A stretch of DNA of 7,924 nt from Solirubrobacterales bacterium (GTDB lineage Bacteria > Actinomycetota > Thermoleophilia > Solirubrobacterales > 70-9), in contig JAUQWL010000077.1 in the NCBI GenBank assembly GCA_030835185.1, positions 1-7,924 of the forward strand. Reading direction: 5' to 3'. This document shows, in pieces, positions 1 to 6,738 of the stretch. Numbering within the stretch: position 1 is the first letter of the stretch; each line of letters opens with the position of its first letter. The translations under genes and the position numbers were made by a program. Below the pieces are notes generated by a model. It saw nothing but the letters and a program-made list of their open reading frames with translations. It did no database searches and was not told the DNA's origin.

Positions 1-647
1 CGCCCGACATCGACCGGGCGGCGCTTGCGGGTGGGGCGATGAACCTCTCGGCCATCCTCCCCCGTTCGTCCGGTTGGCCGCTCTACAACGCGAACCTCGC
101 GCCGGCCTACCCGGGAGCATCGGGGCCGCTCGCTCTCGGTCTGGCCCAGATGCTCTTCGACCGCGCCGAGGCGAACGGCTATGCGAACCGGATGACCTAC
201 CAGCCCCTTGAGAACACCCATACCCATACGGTCCTGATCGACGCCGCCTTCGGTGACCACCTGGTCACCAACTGGCAGTCGAACGCGATGGCGAGGACGA
301 TCGGGGCCCAAGCGCTGAACCCGTGGGTCGGTCCGGGCAGATGGCCCGACGTCGATGCGGCATGGGGGATCGATTCGATCGGGTCGTATCCGTCGCCGGG
401 GTCGGGGATCGCCTACTTCGACAGCGGACCGCTGCGCCCCGACCCGCTGAACCCCCTCCTGACGATCGGGACCGACCCGCCGCCAACGGCAAGGATCGCT
501 CCTGCGTCGGGCCTCGACCCCCACGGTGATCCGCCGCTGTCGGTCGACAACCAGGAGATGGTTTCCGCGTTTTTGGGCTCTGACGGAAGGCTGACCAACC
601 CGTGCACGCCTTCTGCATGTTTCTCCGGCGGCTGGACCGGCCCCTGA
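1..647 (+). CDS. C-terminal part of an alpha/beta-hydrolase-like, probably secreted protein (5' end outside window)
   Basis: The reading frame is open from position 3, with two leading bases of a split codon, to TGA at 645-647. It shows 214 residues and begins PDIDRAALAGGAMNLSAIL. The first in-frame ATG (39) sits inside what looks like a continuing domain, so it is probably not the true start. The segment IDAAFGDHLVTNW followed by MARTIGA resembles the late strand of an alpha/beta hydrolase that carries the acid of the triad: Asp85 of the visible part would be the acid and His174, in DPHGDPP, the candidate catalytic His. The nucleophile Ser would lie upstream and cannot be seen. The tail has two nearby cysteines (NPCTPSACF), which fits an exported, disulfide-bearing protein. 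It lies on the same strand as the Mce operon, 109 bases before it. An esterase or lipase acting on the transported lipid is an inference. The fold call is from pattern resemblance only. Confidence 0.6.
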   Translation, partial: PDIDRAALAGGAMNLSAILPRSSGWPLYNANLAPAYPGASGPLALGLAQMLFDRAEANGYANRMTYQPLENTHTHTVLIDAAFGDHLVTNWQSNAMARTIGAQALNPWVGPGRWPDVDAAWGIDSIGSYPSPGSGIAYFDSGPLRPDPLNPLLTIGTDPPPTARIAPASGLDPHGDPPLSVDNQEMVSAFLGSDGRLTNPCTPSACFSGGWTGP

Positions 648-667
648 CTGCTCCGCCCCGGATCCGG

Positions 668-691
668 CGTCGCGGAAGGTTCCGCTTGACG
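668..691 (+). terminator. Stem-loop after the hydrolase gene, possible terminator without a U-tract
   Basis: CGTC (668-671) pairs with GACG (688-691), and GCGGA (672-676) pairs with TCCGC (681-685). The loop is AGGT and there is a two-base TT bulge on the 3' side, giving a nine-pair interrupted GC-rich stem. It begins 20 bases after the hydrolase stop. No T-run follows, so it is not a canonical intrinsic terminator. It could slow polymerase or protect the 3' end, or it could be chance in GC-rich DNA. Confidence 0.3.
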
Positions 692-697
692 CTTAGG

Positions 698-703
698 TAG
701 GAT
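698..703 (+). promoter_or_regulatory. Weak -10-like element (TAGGAT) upstream of the Mce operon
   Basis: TAGGAT resembles an actinobacterial -10 hexamer and lies in the only AT-richer stretch before Mce-1. There is no good -35 hexamer 16-18 bases upstream. The nearby TTGACG at 686-691 is only six bases away and is also part of the stem-loop. If used, transcription would start near 710, leaving a leader of about 47 bases. The operon may instead be read through from the hydrolase gene. Confidence 0.2.
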
Positions 704-756
704 CATTCCTTCCACGAAGAAGTTTCAGCGGTGGGGAGAACACCGGGTAGCTCAGA

Positions 757-2139
757 TTGACGTCAGCCAATCCAGCACAGCCAAGCCGTGCATCAGGTCA
801 CGGCCGCGCTTCGGCGCTGCTCAGAGTCGTGACTCTGGGCATTCTCGTATGTGCGGTTGTCCTGGTTGCCAGCCTCATTTTTTCCGGCAGCTCCGGTTAC
901 AGATACACGCTCAAGTTCGAGAACGTGAGCCTGATCGTCCCCGGAAACCTGGTCATGGTCGGCGGGCATCCGGTCGGGTCGGTCACGTCGGTGAAGCTGA
1001 GCGACGACAACCTTGCGGAAATGGGGGTGGAACTCGATGACCAGCTGCGCGAGGGCAGTACCTTCATCGTCCGCAAGAGTTCGCTTTCCAGCGTCCACAG
1101 CCACTATCTGTCGCTCACTCCCGGACCCGACAACGCGCCGCTGCTTGCCGAAGGCACCGTACTCGACGAGAAGTCCACGACGGCGGCGGTGGAGATCGAT
1201 CAGTTCTTCGACATGTTCGACAAGAGCACCCGGAGGGGACTCTCGAACCTGATTCAGGGAGCCGCTTCGATCTACGCCGGCAAAGGTGCCGAAGGTGCGA
1301 ACAGGACCTTCAAGTATTCGGGGGCTTCGTTCAGCAGCACCCAGCGGCTGATGGCCGAGCTTTCCGACCAGGACGCGAAGCTCGGCGAATTCGTCAAGAA
1401 CACCGGCGGGCTGATGACCACCCTGTCCGAGGTTTCGCCGACCCTGACCGAGATGGTCGGCAGCGCCAACACGGCGCTCGGTGCGATCGCCAGCGAAAAT
1501 CGGTCCCTCTCCCGGGCGCTGCAGGAGTTGCCGCCGACCCTGCGCCAGGGCAATACGACCTTCGTCAACCTGAGAGCCGCTCTCGATGACGTCGAGCCGT
1601 TGCTTCGGGCGAATGACAGGGCTGCAGACGCCGGTCTCGCCAACTTCCTGCGCGATGACGTGACGCCGGTCGTACGCAAGCTCAAGCCGGTCGCCTCGAA
1701 CCTCGCCACGGTCGCCAGCCGGCCCGGCCCGAGCAACGATGCCAACGAACTGCTCGCTGCCCTGATCCCGCTGCAGAGCACCGCCAGGCCGGCGGTCAAC
1801 GCCGTGGTCAAGGCGTTGAACGCTTCCCAGGAGGAGGTTTCCGAGACGCGTGCCTACGCACCGGAAATCTTCAACGCCTTCGGCAAGCTCGGTGCCGCTA
1901 CGGCCAACTACGACGGCAACGGGCACTACACCCGGGTCCGTCCGACCGCCACCGGCCTCTCCCAGCTCAATGGCACTACGATCGAACCGCAGACCGGCGA
2001 GATCTACGGTGGCCTTGAGTTCATCAGCGGTATCAACCGCTGCCCCGGCGGCTCCACCCAGCCGATCGCCGGCTCCAACCCCTTCCTCGACGACGGCAAC
2101 CTCGTCGGCAAGTGCGACCCCGGTCAGGTGCCGCCATGA
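757..2139 (+). CDS. Mce-1: MCE/MlaD-domain lipid-transport protein, first of the operon
   Basis: This 460-residue protein has a basic N-terminus, a single membrane anchor at about residues 22-42, and an MCE domain at about 48-125. A long helical region follows (about 145-370) with LPPTL at 258-262, then a C-terminal domain with YDGNGHYTR (385-393) and two cysteines (C429, C453) that could form a disulfide. Such proteins build the extracytoplasmic ring and tunnel of Mce lipid importers. The element after the MCE domain, QFFDMFDKSTRR, resembles QFFATLDRDTQD in Mce-5. The MCE signature is divergent: VMVGGHPVGSV where the sister proteins have IAG..VG.V. The start is TTG at 757, the first start codon after an in-frame TAG at 748. 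GGGGAG (733-738) lies 18 bases upstream, too far for a normal ribosome site. GTG at 829 would cut into the anchor. The family call is firm, the exact start moderate, the substrate unknown. Confidence 0.9.
   Translation: MTSANPAQPSRASGHGRASALLRVVTLGILVCAVVLVASLIFSGSSGYRYTLKFENVSLIVPGNLVMVGGHPVGSVTSVKLSDDNLAEMGVELDDQLREGSTFIVRKSSLSSVHSHYLSLTPGPDNAPLLAEGTVLDEKSTTAAVEIDQFFDMFDKSTRRGLSNLIQGAASIYAGKGAEGANRTFKYSGASFSSTQRLMAELSDQDAKLGEFVKNTGGLMTTLSEVSPTLTEMVGSANTALGAIASENRSLSRALQELPPTLRQGNTTFVNLRAALDDVEPLLRANDRAADAGLANFLRDDVTPVVRKLKPVASNLATVASRPGPSNDANELLAALIPLQSTARPAVNAVVKALNASQEEVSETRAYAPEIFNAFGKLGAATANYDGNGHYTRVRPTATGLSQLNGTTIEPQTGEIYGGLEFISGINRCPGGSTQPIAGSNPFLDDGNLVGKCDPGQVPP
2126..2130 (+). promoter_or_regulatory. 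Ribosome binding site (AGGTG) that fixes the Mce-2 start
   Basis: AGGTG lies five bases before ATG 2136 and inside the last codons of Mce-1. It favours ATG 2136, which overlaps the Mce-1 stop as ATGA, over the in-frame GTG at 2112, which would add eight residues ahead of the basic MRR start. Confidence 0.6.
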
Positions 2140-3770
2140 GGCGCGTGATCCTCGCGGCTCTGGCCGTGGTCCTGGTGGTTCTGGCTTTTCTGTTCATCCG
2201 GAGCTGTACTGACGACAGCAGCGGGTATCAGGTCCGGGCCGTTTTCGACAACGGCGGATTCGTCGTGCCCGGGGTCGACGTGCGCATCGCCGGAGCCAAC
2301 GTCGGCAGCGTCGCCTCGGTGGACGTCGCACTGGATGAAGAGAAGGTTTCGACCGATCCGGAACAGCCGGTCCGTCCAGGCAAGGCGATCGTCGTGATGA
2401 ATATCGACGATCCCGCATTTCAGGACTTCCGCGAAGACGCCTCCTGCATCATCCGGCCGCAGTCTCTGATCGGTGAGAAGTTCCTCGACTGCAGCGTCAC
2501 CGAACCGCGGCAACCGGGAACGGAACCCCCGCCGGAACTCGAGAAGATCCCGTCTGGCGAACCGGGCGCCGGCCAGTACCTGCTGCCGCTGGAGAACAAC
2601 GCCCGCTCGGTCGATCAGGACCTGATCAACAACATCTACCGCCTGCCGTATGCCCAGCGTTTCCGCATAATCCTCAACGAGCTCGGGGCCGGACTTGCCA
2701 CTCGCGGACCGGACCTGAGAGAGACGATCACCCGCGCCAACCCCACGCTGCTCGAGGTGAACAAAGTCCTGAAGATCCTCTCGAGCCAGAACAAACGGCT
2801 GGCCCAGCTGGCCAGGGACGGCGACAACAACCTGAGCAAGCTGGCCGAGCGCCGCACGAACATGGTCGGTTTCTTCCGAAATGCGGGCTATACCGCGGCG
2901 GCCACCGCCGAGCGCAGCGAGGACATGCGGCAGAACCTCTCGAATCTGCCGGCAACGCTGCGTGACCTCCGCGCCTCATTCAACGCGCTCGGCACGTTCG
3001 CCGGAGAGTCCGAGCCGGTTTTCCGGACCCTGCGTCCGGCGGCCCGGGACATAAGCCGTTACACGACTTCGACAAAGCCGTTTGCCGAGGCGACCGAAAT
3101 TTCGCTCACCAGCCTCGGACAGGCATCCCGGACTGCCGGTCCGGACCTGGTCGCCTCGAGGCCGATCATCCGCAAACTCGGTAAGCAGGCGACGACCGGC
3201 AAACAGCCCTTCACGGATCTGGAGTTCTTCCTCGGAAGCACCAGGCAGGCGGACGGATTCCGCAACCTGATGCGCTACTTCTACAGTACGGCCAGCTCGC
3301 TCAACGGCTTTGACCAGTTCGGCCACTACCAGCGCACCAACCTGATCATCACCGGCTGCACCGAGTACAAGCTGGCCATCTTCAGCAACTGCGGTGCCAC
3401 CTGGGAATCGACCCGTGTCAGCCTCACCGCCGCAGCTTCGCAGCAGCTCGGCGAGCTCGACTCGGGAGGAATCGCGCCGGACGATCCGTTCGGCCCGACC
3501 GGGGCAACGGGGGTTACCGGGGACACCGGGCTGACCGGGCCGACAGGCATCACCGGGGAGACCGGCCTGACAGGGCCGACCGGGGTCACGGGCGAAACCG
3601 GTGATACCGGGTCGACCGACCCGGGCACCGCACCACTCTCGGACGGCAGCGACGCGCTGTTGCCGCAGGGTCAGGCGAAAACCGGATCCGACCCGGCAGC
3701 GGTTCCGGCCGGCCTCTCGGATGAGATGCGCAGCCAGATGACGATCCTCGACTACCTGCTGGGCAAGTGA
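2136..3770 (+). CDS. Mce-2: MCE/MlaD-domain protein with a collagen-like Gly-X-Thr segment
   Basis: This is a 544-residue protein read from ATG 2136. The membrane anchor is at about residues 4-21 and the MCE domain at about 29-122 (VRIAGANVGSV at 49-59; C104 and C119 inside it). A proline-rich linker follows, then a helical region (about 155-370) with LPATL at 271-275, the FDQFGHYQR motif at 392-400, and a cysteine pair C408/C419. Residues 453-494 are 14 consecutive Gly-X-Thr triplets, followed by a polar linker and a short tail ending in LDYLLGK. C24 directly after the anchor looks like a lipoprotein cysteine, but Arg at -2 argues against a lipobox. The start overlaps the Mce-1 stop by four bases and has its own AGGTG site. 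The role is as a subunit of the Mce lipid-transport ring. What the collagen-like part does is unknown; a stalk or spacer through the cell wall is inference. Confidence 0.92.
   Translation: MRRVILAALAVVLVVLAFLFIRSCTDDSSGYQVRAVFDNGGFVVPGVDVRIAGANVGSVASVDVALDEEKVSTDPEQPVRPGKAIVVMNIDDPAFQDFREDASCIIRPQSLIGEKFLDCSVTEPRQPGTEPPPELEKIPSGEPGAGQYLLPLENNARSVDQDLINNIYRLPYAQRFRIILNELGAGLATRGPDLRETITRANPTLLEVNKVLKILSSQNKRLAQLARDGDNNLSKLAERRTNMVGFFRNAGYTAAATAERSEDMRQNLSNLPATLRDLRASFNALGTFAGESEPVFRTLRPAARDISRYTTSTKPFAEATEISLTSLGQASRTAGPDLVASRPIIRKLGKQATTGKQPFTDLEFFLGSTRQADGFRNLMRYFYSTASSLNGFDQFGHYQRTNLIITGCTEYKLAIFSNCGATWESTRVSLTAAASQQLGELDSGGIAPDDPFGPTGATGVTGDTGLTGPTGITGETGLTGPTGVTGETGDTGSTDPGTAPLSDGSDALLPQGQAKTGSDPAAVPAGLSDEMRSQMTILDYLLGK
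3492..3617 (+). repeat. Collagen-like (Gly-X-Thr)14 coding repeat inside Mce-2
   Basis: This 126-base tract encodes 14 uninterrupted triplets with third residue always Thr: GPT GAT GVT GDT, GLT GPT GIT GET, GLT GPT GVT GET, GDT GST. The two middle blocks, 3528-3563 and 3564-3599, are an imperfect 36-base tandem duplication (IT versus VT, with synonymous changes). Pro occurs only in position X. Thr-rich Gly-X-Thr triplets occur in bacterial collagen-like proteins such as Bacillus BclA. The codons vary (ggg/ggc/ggt, acc/aca/acg), so selection seems to act on the protein and the tract is not a young DNA expansion. Confidence 0.92.
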
Positions 3771-5230
3771 TGAGACGGACCCGGAGAAGATCGAGAATCA
3801 CCGCCAACCCGCTGCTGGTCGGGGCGGTGACCACGGTCATCGCGATCGTCGGCGTCTTCTTCTCCTACAACGCAAACACCGGACTGCCGTTCGTCCCGAC
3901 CTACCGAATCAATGCCGACCTTCCGTCCGGCTATTCGCTGGTCTCCGGCAACGAGGTCCGGATTGCCGGCGTCAGGGTCGGCGTGGTCGATTCGGTGAAC
4001 GCCGAACAGCTCGACAACGGGGCGACGATCGCCAGCCTGGACCTGAAACTCGACAAGAGCGTTCAGCCGATCCCGGTCGATTCGACCGTGACGGTCCGTC
4101 AGCGCTCGGCTCTGGGCCTGAAGTATCTGCTCTTGACGCCGGGTGACTCCGACGAGGGCCTGGCTCCGGGCGAAACCCTGCCGATCAGCCAGGCCAAACC
4201 GGAGCCGGTGGACCAGGATCAGGTCTTCAACATGTTCCAGCCCGAGGTACGGCGGGCCATCCAGACGAACCTCGCCGAATACGGCGGCATGTTCGCGGTC
4301 CGGGGAGCCGACATCAACGAGATTCTCGGGCAGTTGCCACACCTGCTCAAGGTTGCCAGGCCGGTAACCCGGAACCTGGCGTCCGATGAAACCGACCTGG
4401 ACGGCTTCATCAGGGGTCTGGCCCAGGCCGCCGCCGAAGTCGCGCCGGTCGCCGACCAGCAGGCGGAAATGTTCGTCAACCTCGATACGACCTTCTCCGC
4501 GCTGGCCGAGGTCGCACGGCCCTTCATGCAGGACTCGATTACCGAGAGCGTCAAGACCCAGCTGGTCGTCCAGCGGGAGGGTCCGCGGATCCGTCCCTTC
4601 CTCTACGCTTCGGCGAAGTTTGCGCGGGCGCTCCGGCCCGGCGCCGTATCGCTTGCCAAGGCGGCGCCGATCCTGAACGAGTCTCGCGATCTCGGCATCC
4701 CGGTTCTTCGCTCCACGCCGCGGCTCTACGATCAGCTCGCTCCGACCTCACGTTCATTCAGGCAGTTCGGCGCAAGTCCGGCTGTCAATGAGGGGCTCGA
4801 CTCCCTGATCGAGACCAACCAGATCCTCCAGCCGCTGCTGAGCTTCCTGGCACCGTCCCAGAACGTCTGCAACTACCTCGCGCTGCTACTACGGAACGCG
4901 GCCGAAGTCAACTCGACCGGGAACGCAGTCGGCAAGTGGGTCCGGGCGATCAGCGTCCTGCCCCCGGTCGGGGAGAACGCCGAAGGGGGTCCTGCGGCAG
5001 CTCCGGCCAACGGCGGTGCACCCTCACCGGGGTATCCGGTCAACCGCGGCAACTTCCTCCACTCGAATCCCTACCCCTGGACCGCAGCGCCCGGACAGCC
5101 GAGGGTGTGCGCCGCCGGAAACGAGAACTACTCCCCGGACGTCCAGGTGATCGGAAACGGTGACGCTGCCAATACGATCCTGACCAACGACCAGTCCGAG
5201 AAGCAGCTCAACTGGGGGCTGGACAAATGA
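3770..5230 (+). CDS. Mce-3: MCE/MlaD-domain lipid-transport protein
   Basis: This is a 486-residue protein read from ATG 3770, which shares its A with the Mce-2 stop (TGATG). GTG 3767 would add one residue. The N-terminus is very basic (MRRTRRRSR), with a membrane anchor at about residues 15-33 and an MCE domain at about 44-125 containing VRIAGVRVGVV (63-73). A helical region of about 150-350 follows. The C-terminal part has VCNY with C367, an Ala/Gly/Pro-rich linker, then FLHSNPYPWTAAPGQ and a second cysteine, C447. This VCNY plus HSNPYP ending is, as I recall, typical of one subclass of Mce proteins from Thermoleophilia. It differs from its neighbours in lacking both the LPPTL motif and the GHY.R motif; LPHLL near residue 190 is the nearest match. 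Only a weak ribosome site (GGGCAAG) precedes the start, so translation probably depends on coupling to Mce-2. Confidence 0.92.
   Translation: MRRTRRRSRITANPLLVGAVTTVIAIVGVFFSYNANTGLPFVPTYRINADLPSGYSLVSGNEVRIAGVRVGVVDSVNAEQLDNGATIASLDLKLDKSVQPIPVDSTVTVRQRSALGLKYLLLTPGDSDEGLAPGETLPISQAKPEPVDQDQVFNMFQPEVRRAIQTNLAEYGGMFAVRGADINEILGQLPHLLKVARPVTRNLASDETDLDGFIRGLAQAAAEVAPVADQQAEMFVNLDTTFSALAEVARPFMQDSITESVKTQLVVQREGPRIRPFLYASAKFARALRPGAVSLAKAAPILNESRDLGIPVLRSTPRLYDQLAPTSRSFRQFGASPAVNEGLDSLIETNQILQPLLSFLAPSQNVCNYLALLLRNAAEVNSTGNAVGKWVRAISVLPPVGENAEGGPAAAPANGGAPSPGYPVNRGNFLHSNPYPWTAAPGQPRVCAAGNENYSPDVQVIGNGDAANTILTNDQSEKQLNWGLDK
5214..5218 (+). promoter_or_regulatory. Possible ribosome binding site (GGGGG) for Mce-4
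   Basis: Five Gs lie eight bases before ATG 5227, within the last codons of Mce-3. The match to Shine-Dalgarno is partial. The ATGA overlap itself suggests re-initiation by terminating ribosomes. Confidence 0.35.
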
Positions 5231-6738
5231 GCCGCGACCACCGCAAGGTCTCGCGTTACAACCAGCAGTTCTTCCGCGACTGGGGAGGAGCGGGTCCGCT
5301 GACGATCGGTCTGCTCGCCGTGTTGCTGGTCGTTGTCGGCTTCTATTTCGCCTTTGCCAAGTCGATCCCGTTCACCAGTCCGGGATACCAGGTGAACGCA
5401 ACCTTTACCAACGCGGTCAACATTGCGATCAACTCGCCGATCCGAATCGCCGGCATCAACGTCGGCAAGGTGACCGACGTCGAGGGCAAAGGCAGGAATA
5501 CGGTCGTCACTTTCACGGTCGACGAGAGCGGCAGGCCGATCAGAGAGGATGCCTCGGCACAGATCCGTCCGCGGCTCTTCCTCGAAGGCAACTGGTTCGT
5601 CGACCTCGACCCGGGGACTCCCGAAGCGGAGGAGATGCCGGACGAGGGACAGATCCCGGTCAGTCGAACCGGCACCAGCGTCCAGGTCGGTGACATCCTG
5701 CGCAACACGCTTCAGCTGCCTCAGCGGGCCAACCTGCAGAAGCTTCTGGCCGGACTGGGTACCGGCCTGAACGCCAAACCGACCCCGGCCGAAGACCTCA
5801 CCTTCGAGCCGTCCGTCCGGGGCTTGAGCGGCGGCGAGGCTCTCAACCTCGTTTACCGGAAAGGCGAGGTTGCAGCCCGCGGTACGGCGATCGTCAACGC
5901 CGCCTACCTCGGCGAGAACCCGAACGAACTCGGCAACCTGCTTCGCGGCTTTGGCAGGCTCACCGGCACGCTCAACGAGCGGGCCGACGACGTCCAGGGA
6001 TTCGTCCGCAACTTCGCCATCTTCACCGGGGCTCTCGCTGCCGAATCGGGCAACCTCTCGGACACGATCAGGGAGCTGCCGCCGACTCTGACCACGGCCA
6101 GGACCTCGCTCACCAACCTCAACCGGGCGCTCCCCGCTCTGCGCGGCTTCGCGATCGCGGCCACGCCCGGCATCAACGAGGTCCCGAAGACGATCAGACA
6201 GGTCAAGCCGTTGACCGATCAGCTCAAGCCGCTCCTGACCGAGAGTGAGCTGCTCGGCCTCTCGCAGATCCTCAAGCGGAACTCACCGGCATCGACCGTC
6301 TCGATCCAGCAGACCCTCAAACTGCTGCCCCAGCTTCGCTTCTTCGGCCTCTGCGTGGCCGACAACGTGGTGCCGACCGGCGACCAGGTGATTACCGACG
6401 GCGGCCTCGGCAACGGGCAGAAGGCCTCCCGCCAGGCGCTGTACGCCGCGGTCAACGTGGCCGGCTCGACCCAGGGCTTCGACGGCAACGGGCCTTACTC
6501 GAGGTTCCAGGTCGGTGGCGGCACCGAGAGCGTCCAGATGAACGATCCGGCGGTCGGCGGCATCCTGACCCCGCTTTACGGCCGCACCCCGGTTCCGACG
6601 CTCGGTTCCAGCCCGCTCGACCTCGGCACGCCGCCGCTGGTTACGAGCGAGCCCTGTTACACCCAGGACGTTCCCGATCTGAACAGCCCGGCCGCAGTCG
6701 GTCCCGGCGCCGCGAGCCCCGAGGTGTACACGCCGTGA
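5227..6738 (+). CDS. Mce-4: MCE/MlaD-domain lipid-transport protein
   Basis: This is a 503-residue protein whose ATG overlaps the Mce-3 stop as ATGA. It has a longer cytoplasmic N-terminus (about 23 residues, basic), a membrane anchor at about 24-44, and an MCE domain at about 52-130 with IRIAGINVGKV (72-82). The helical region that follows contains an insert at roughly 178-205 (TPAEDLTFEPSVRGLSGGEA) and LPPTL at 284-288. The C-terminal domain has C376, FDGNGPYSR at 418-426, a Pro/Gly-rich stretch, and C477 in EPCYTQDVPDLN, close to the C-terminus. The GNG.Y.R motif is shared with Mce-1 and in looser form with Mce-2. The role is as another non-identical subunit of the ring and tunnel complex. 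Substrate specificity cannot be read from the sequence. Confidence 0.92.
   Translation: MSRDHRKVSRYNQQFFRDWGGAGPLTIGLLAVLLVVVGFYFAFAKSIPFTSPGYQVNATFTNAVNIAINSPIRIAGINVGKVTDVEGKGRNTVVTFTVDESGRPIREDASAQIRPRLFLEGNWFVDLDPGTPEAEEMPDEGQIPVSRTGTSVQVGDILRNTLQLPQRANLQKLLAGLGTGLNAKPTPAEDLTFEPSVRGLSGGEALNLVYRKGEVAARGTAIVNAAYLGENPNELGNLLRGFGRLTGTLNERADDVQGFVRNFAIFTGALAAESGNLSDTIRELPPTLTTARTSLTNLNRALPALRGFAIAATPGINEVPKTIRQVKPLTDQLKPLLTESELLGLSQILKRNSPASTVSIQQTLKLLPQLRFFGLCVADNVVPTGDQVITDGGLGNGQKASRQALYAAVNVAGSTQGFDGNGPYSRFQVGGGTESVQMNDPAVGGILTPLYGRTPVPTLGSSPLDLGTPPLVTSEPCYTQDVPDLNSPAAVGPGAASPEVYTP
6721..6726 (+). promoter_or_regulatory. Ribosome binding site (GAGGTG) for Mce-5
   Basis: GAGGTG lies eight bases before the GTG start at 6735, inside the final codons of Mce-4. 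It is a good match to Shine-Dalgarno and supports a GTG start that overlaps the Mce-4 stop as GTGA. Confidence 0.65.

Noticed and set aside
686..691. TTGACG as a -35 promoter element
   Set aside because: There is no -10-like hexamer 16-19 bases downstream, and the bases are part of the stem-loop at 668-691.
745..756. GGGTAGCTCAG, matching the D-arm consensus of tRNAs
   Set aside because: No acceptor stem, anticodon arm or T-arm (GGTTCGA-type) follows at the right distance, and coding sequence of Mce-1 begins at once. It is a chance match.
793..1926. 377-codon open frame on the minus strand opposite Mce-1
   Set aside because: It is antisense to a clear MCE-domain gene. Long antisense frames are expected in high-GC DNA with GC-rich third positions, and the translation shows no recognisable domain.
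2112..2135. GTG 2112 as the Mce-2 start
   Set aside because: ATG 2136 has a well-spaced AGGTG and an ATGA overlap, and gives the MRR-plus-anchor start normal for the family.
2196..2210. Possible lipobox (FIRSC, C24) in Mce-2
   Set aside because: The cysteine follows a hydrophobic segment as in lipoproteins, but Arg at -2 breaks the usual lipobox pattern. An uncleaved anchor is more likely.
3326..3628. Minus-strand frame encoding a Pro-Val-rich repeat (PVSPVSPVTP type)
   Set aside because: It is the reverse complement of the Gly-X-Thr tract of Mce-2 and not an independent repeat protein.
3752..4342. 196-codon minus-strand frame
   Set aside because: It lies opposite the start of Mce-3, has no recognisable domain, and is best explained as a shadow frame.
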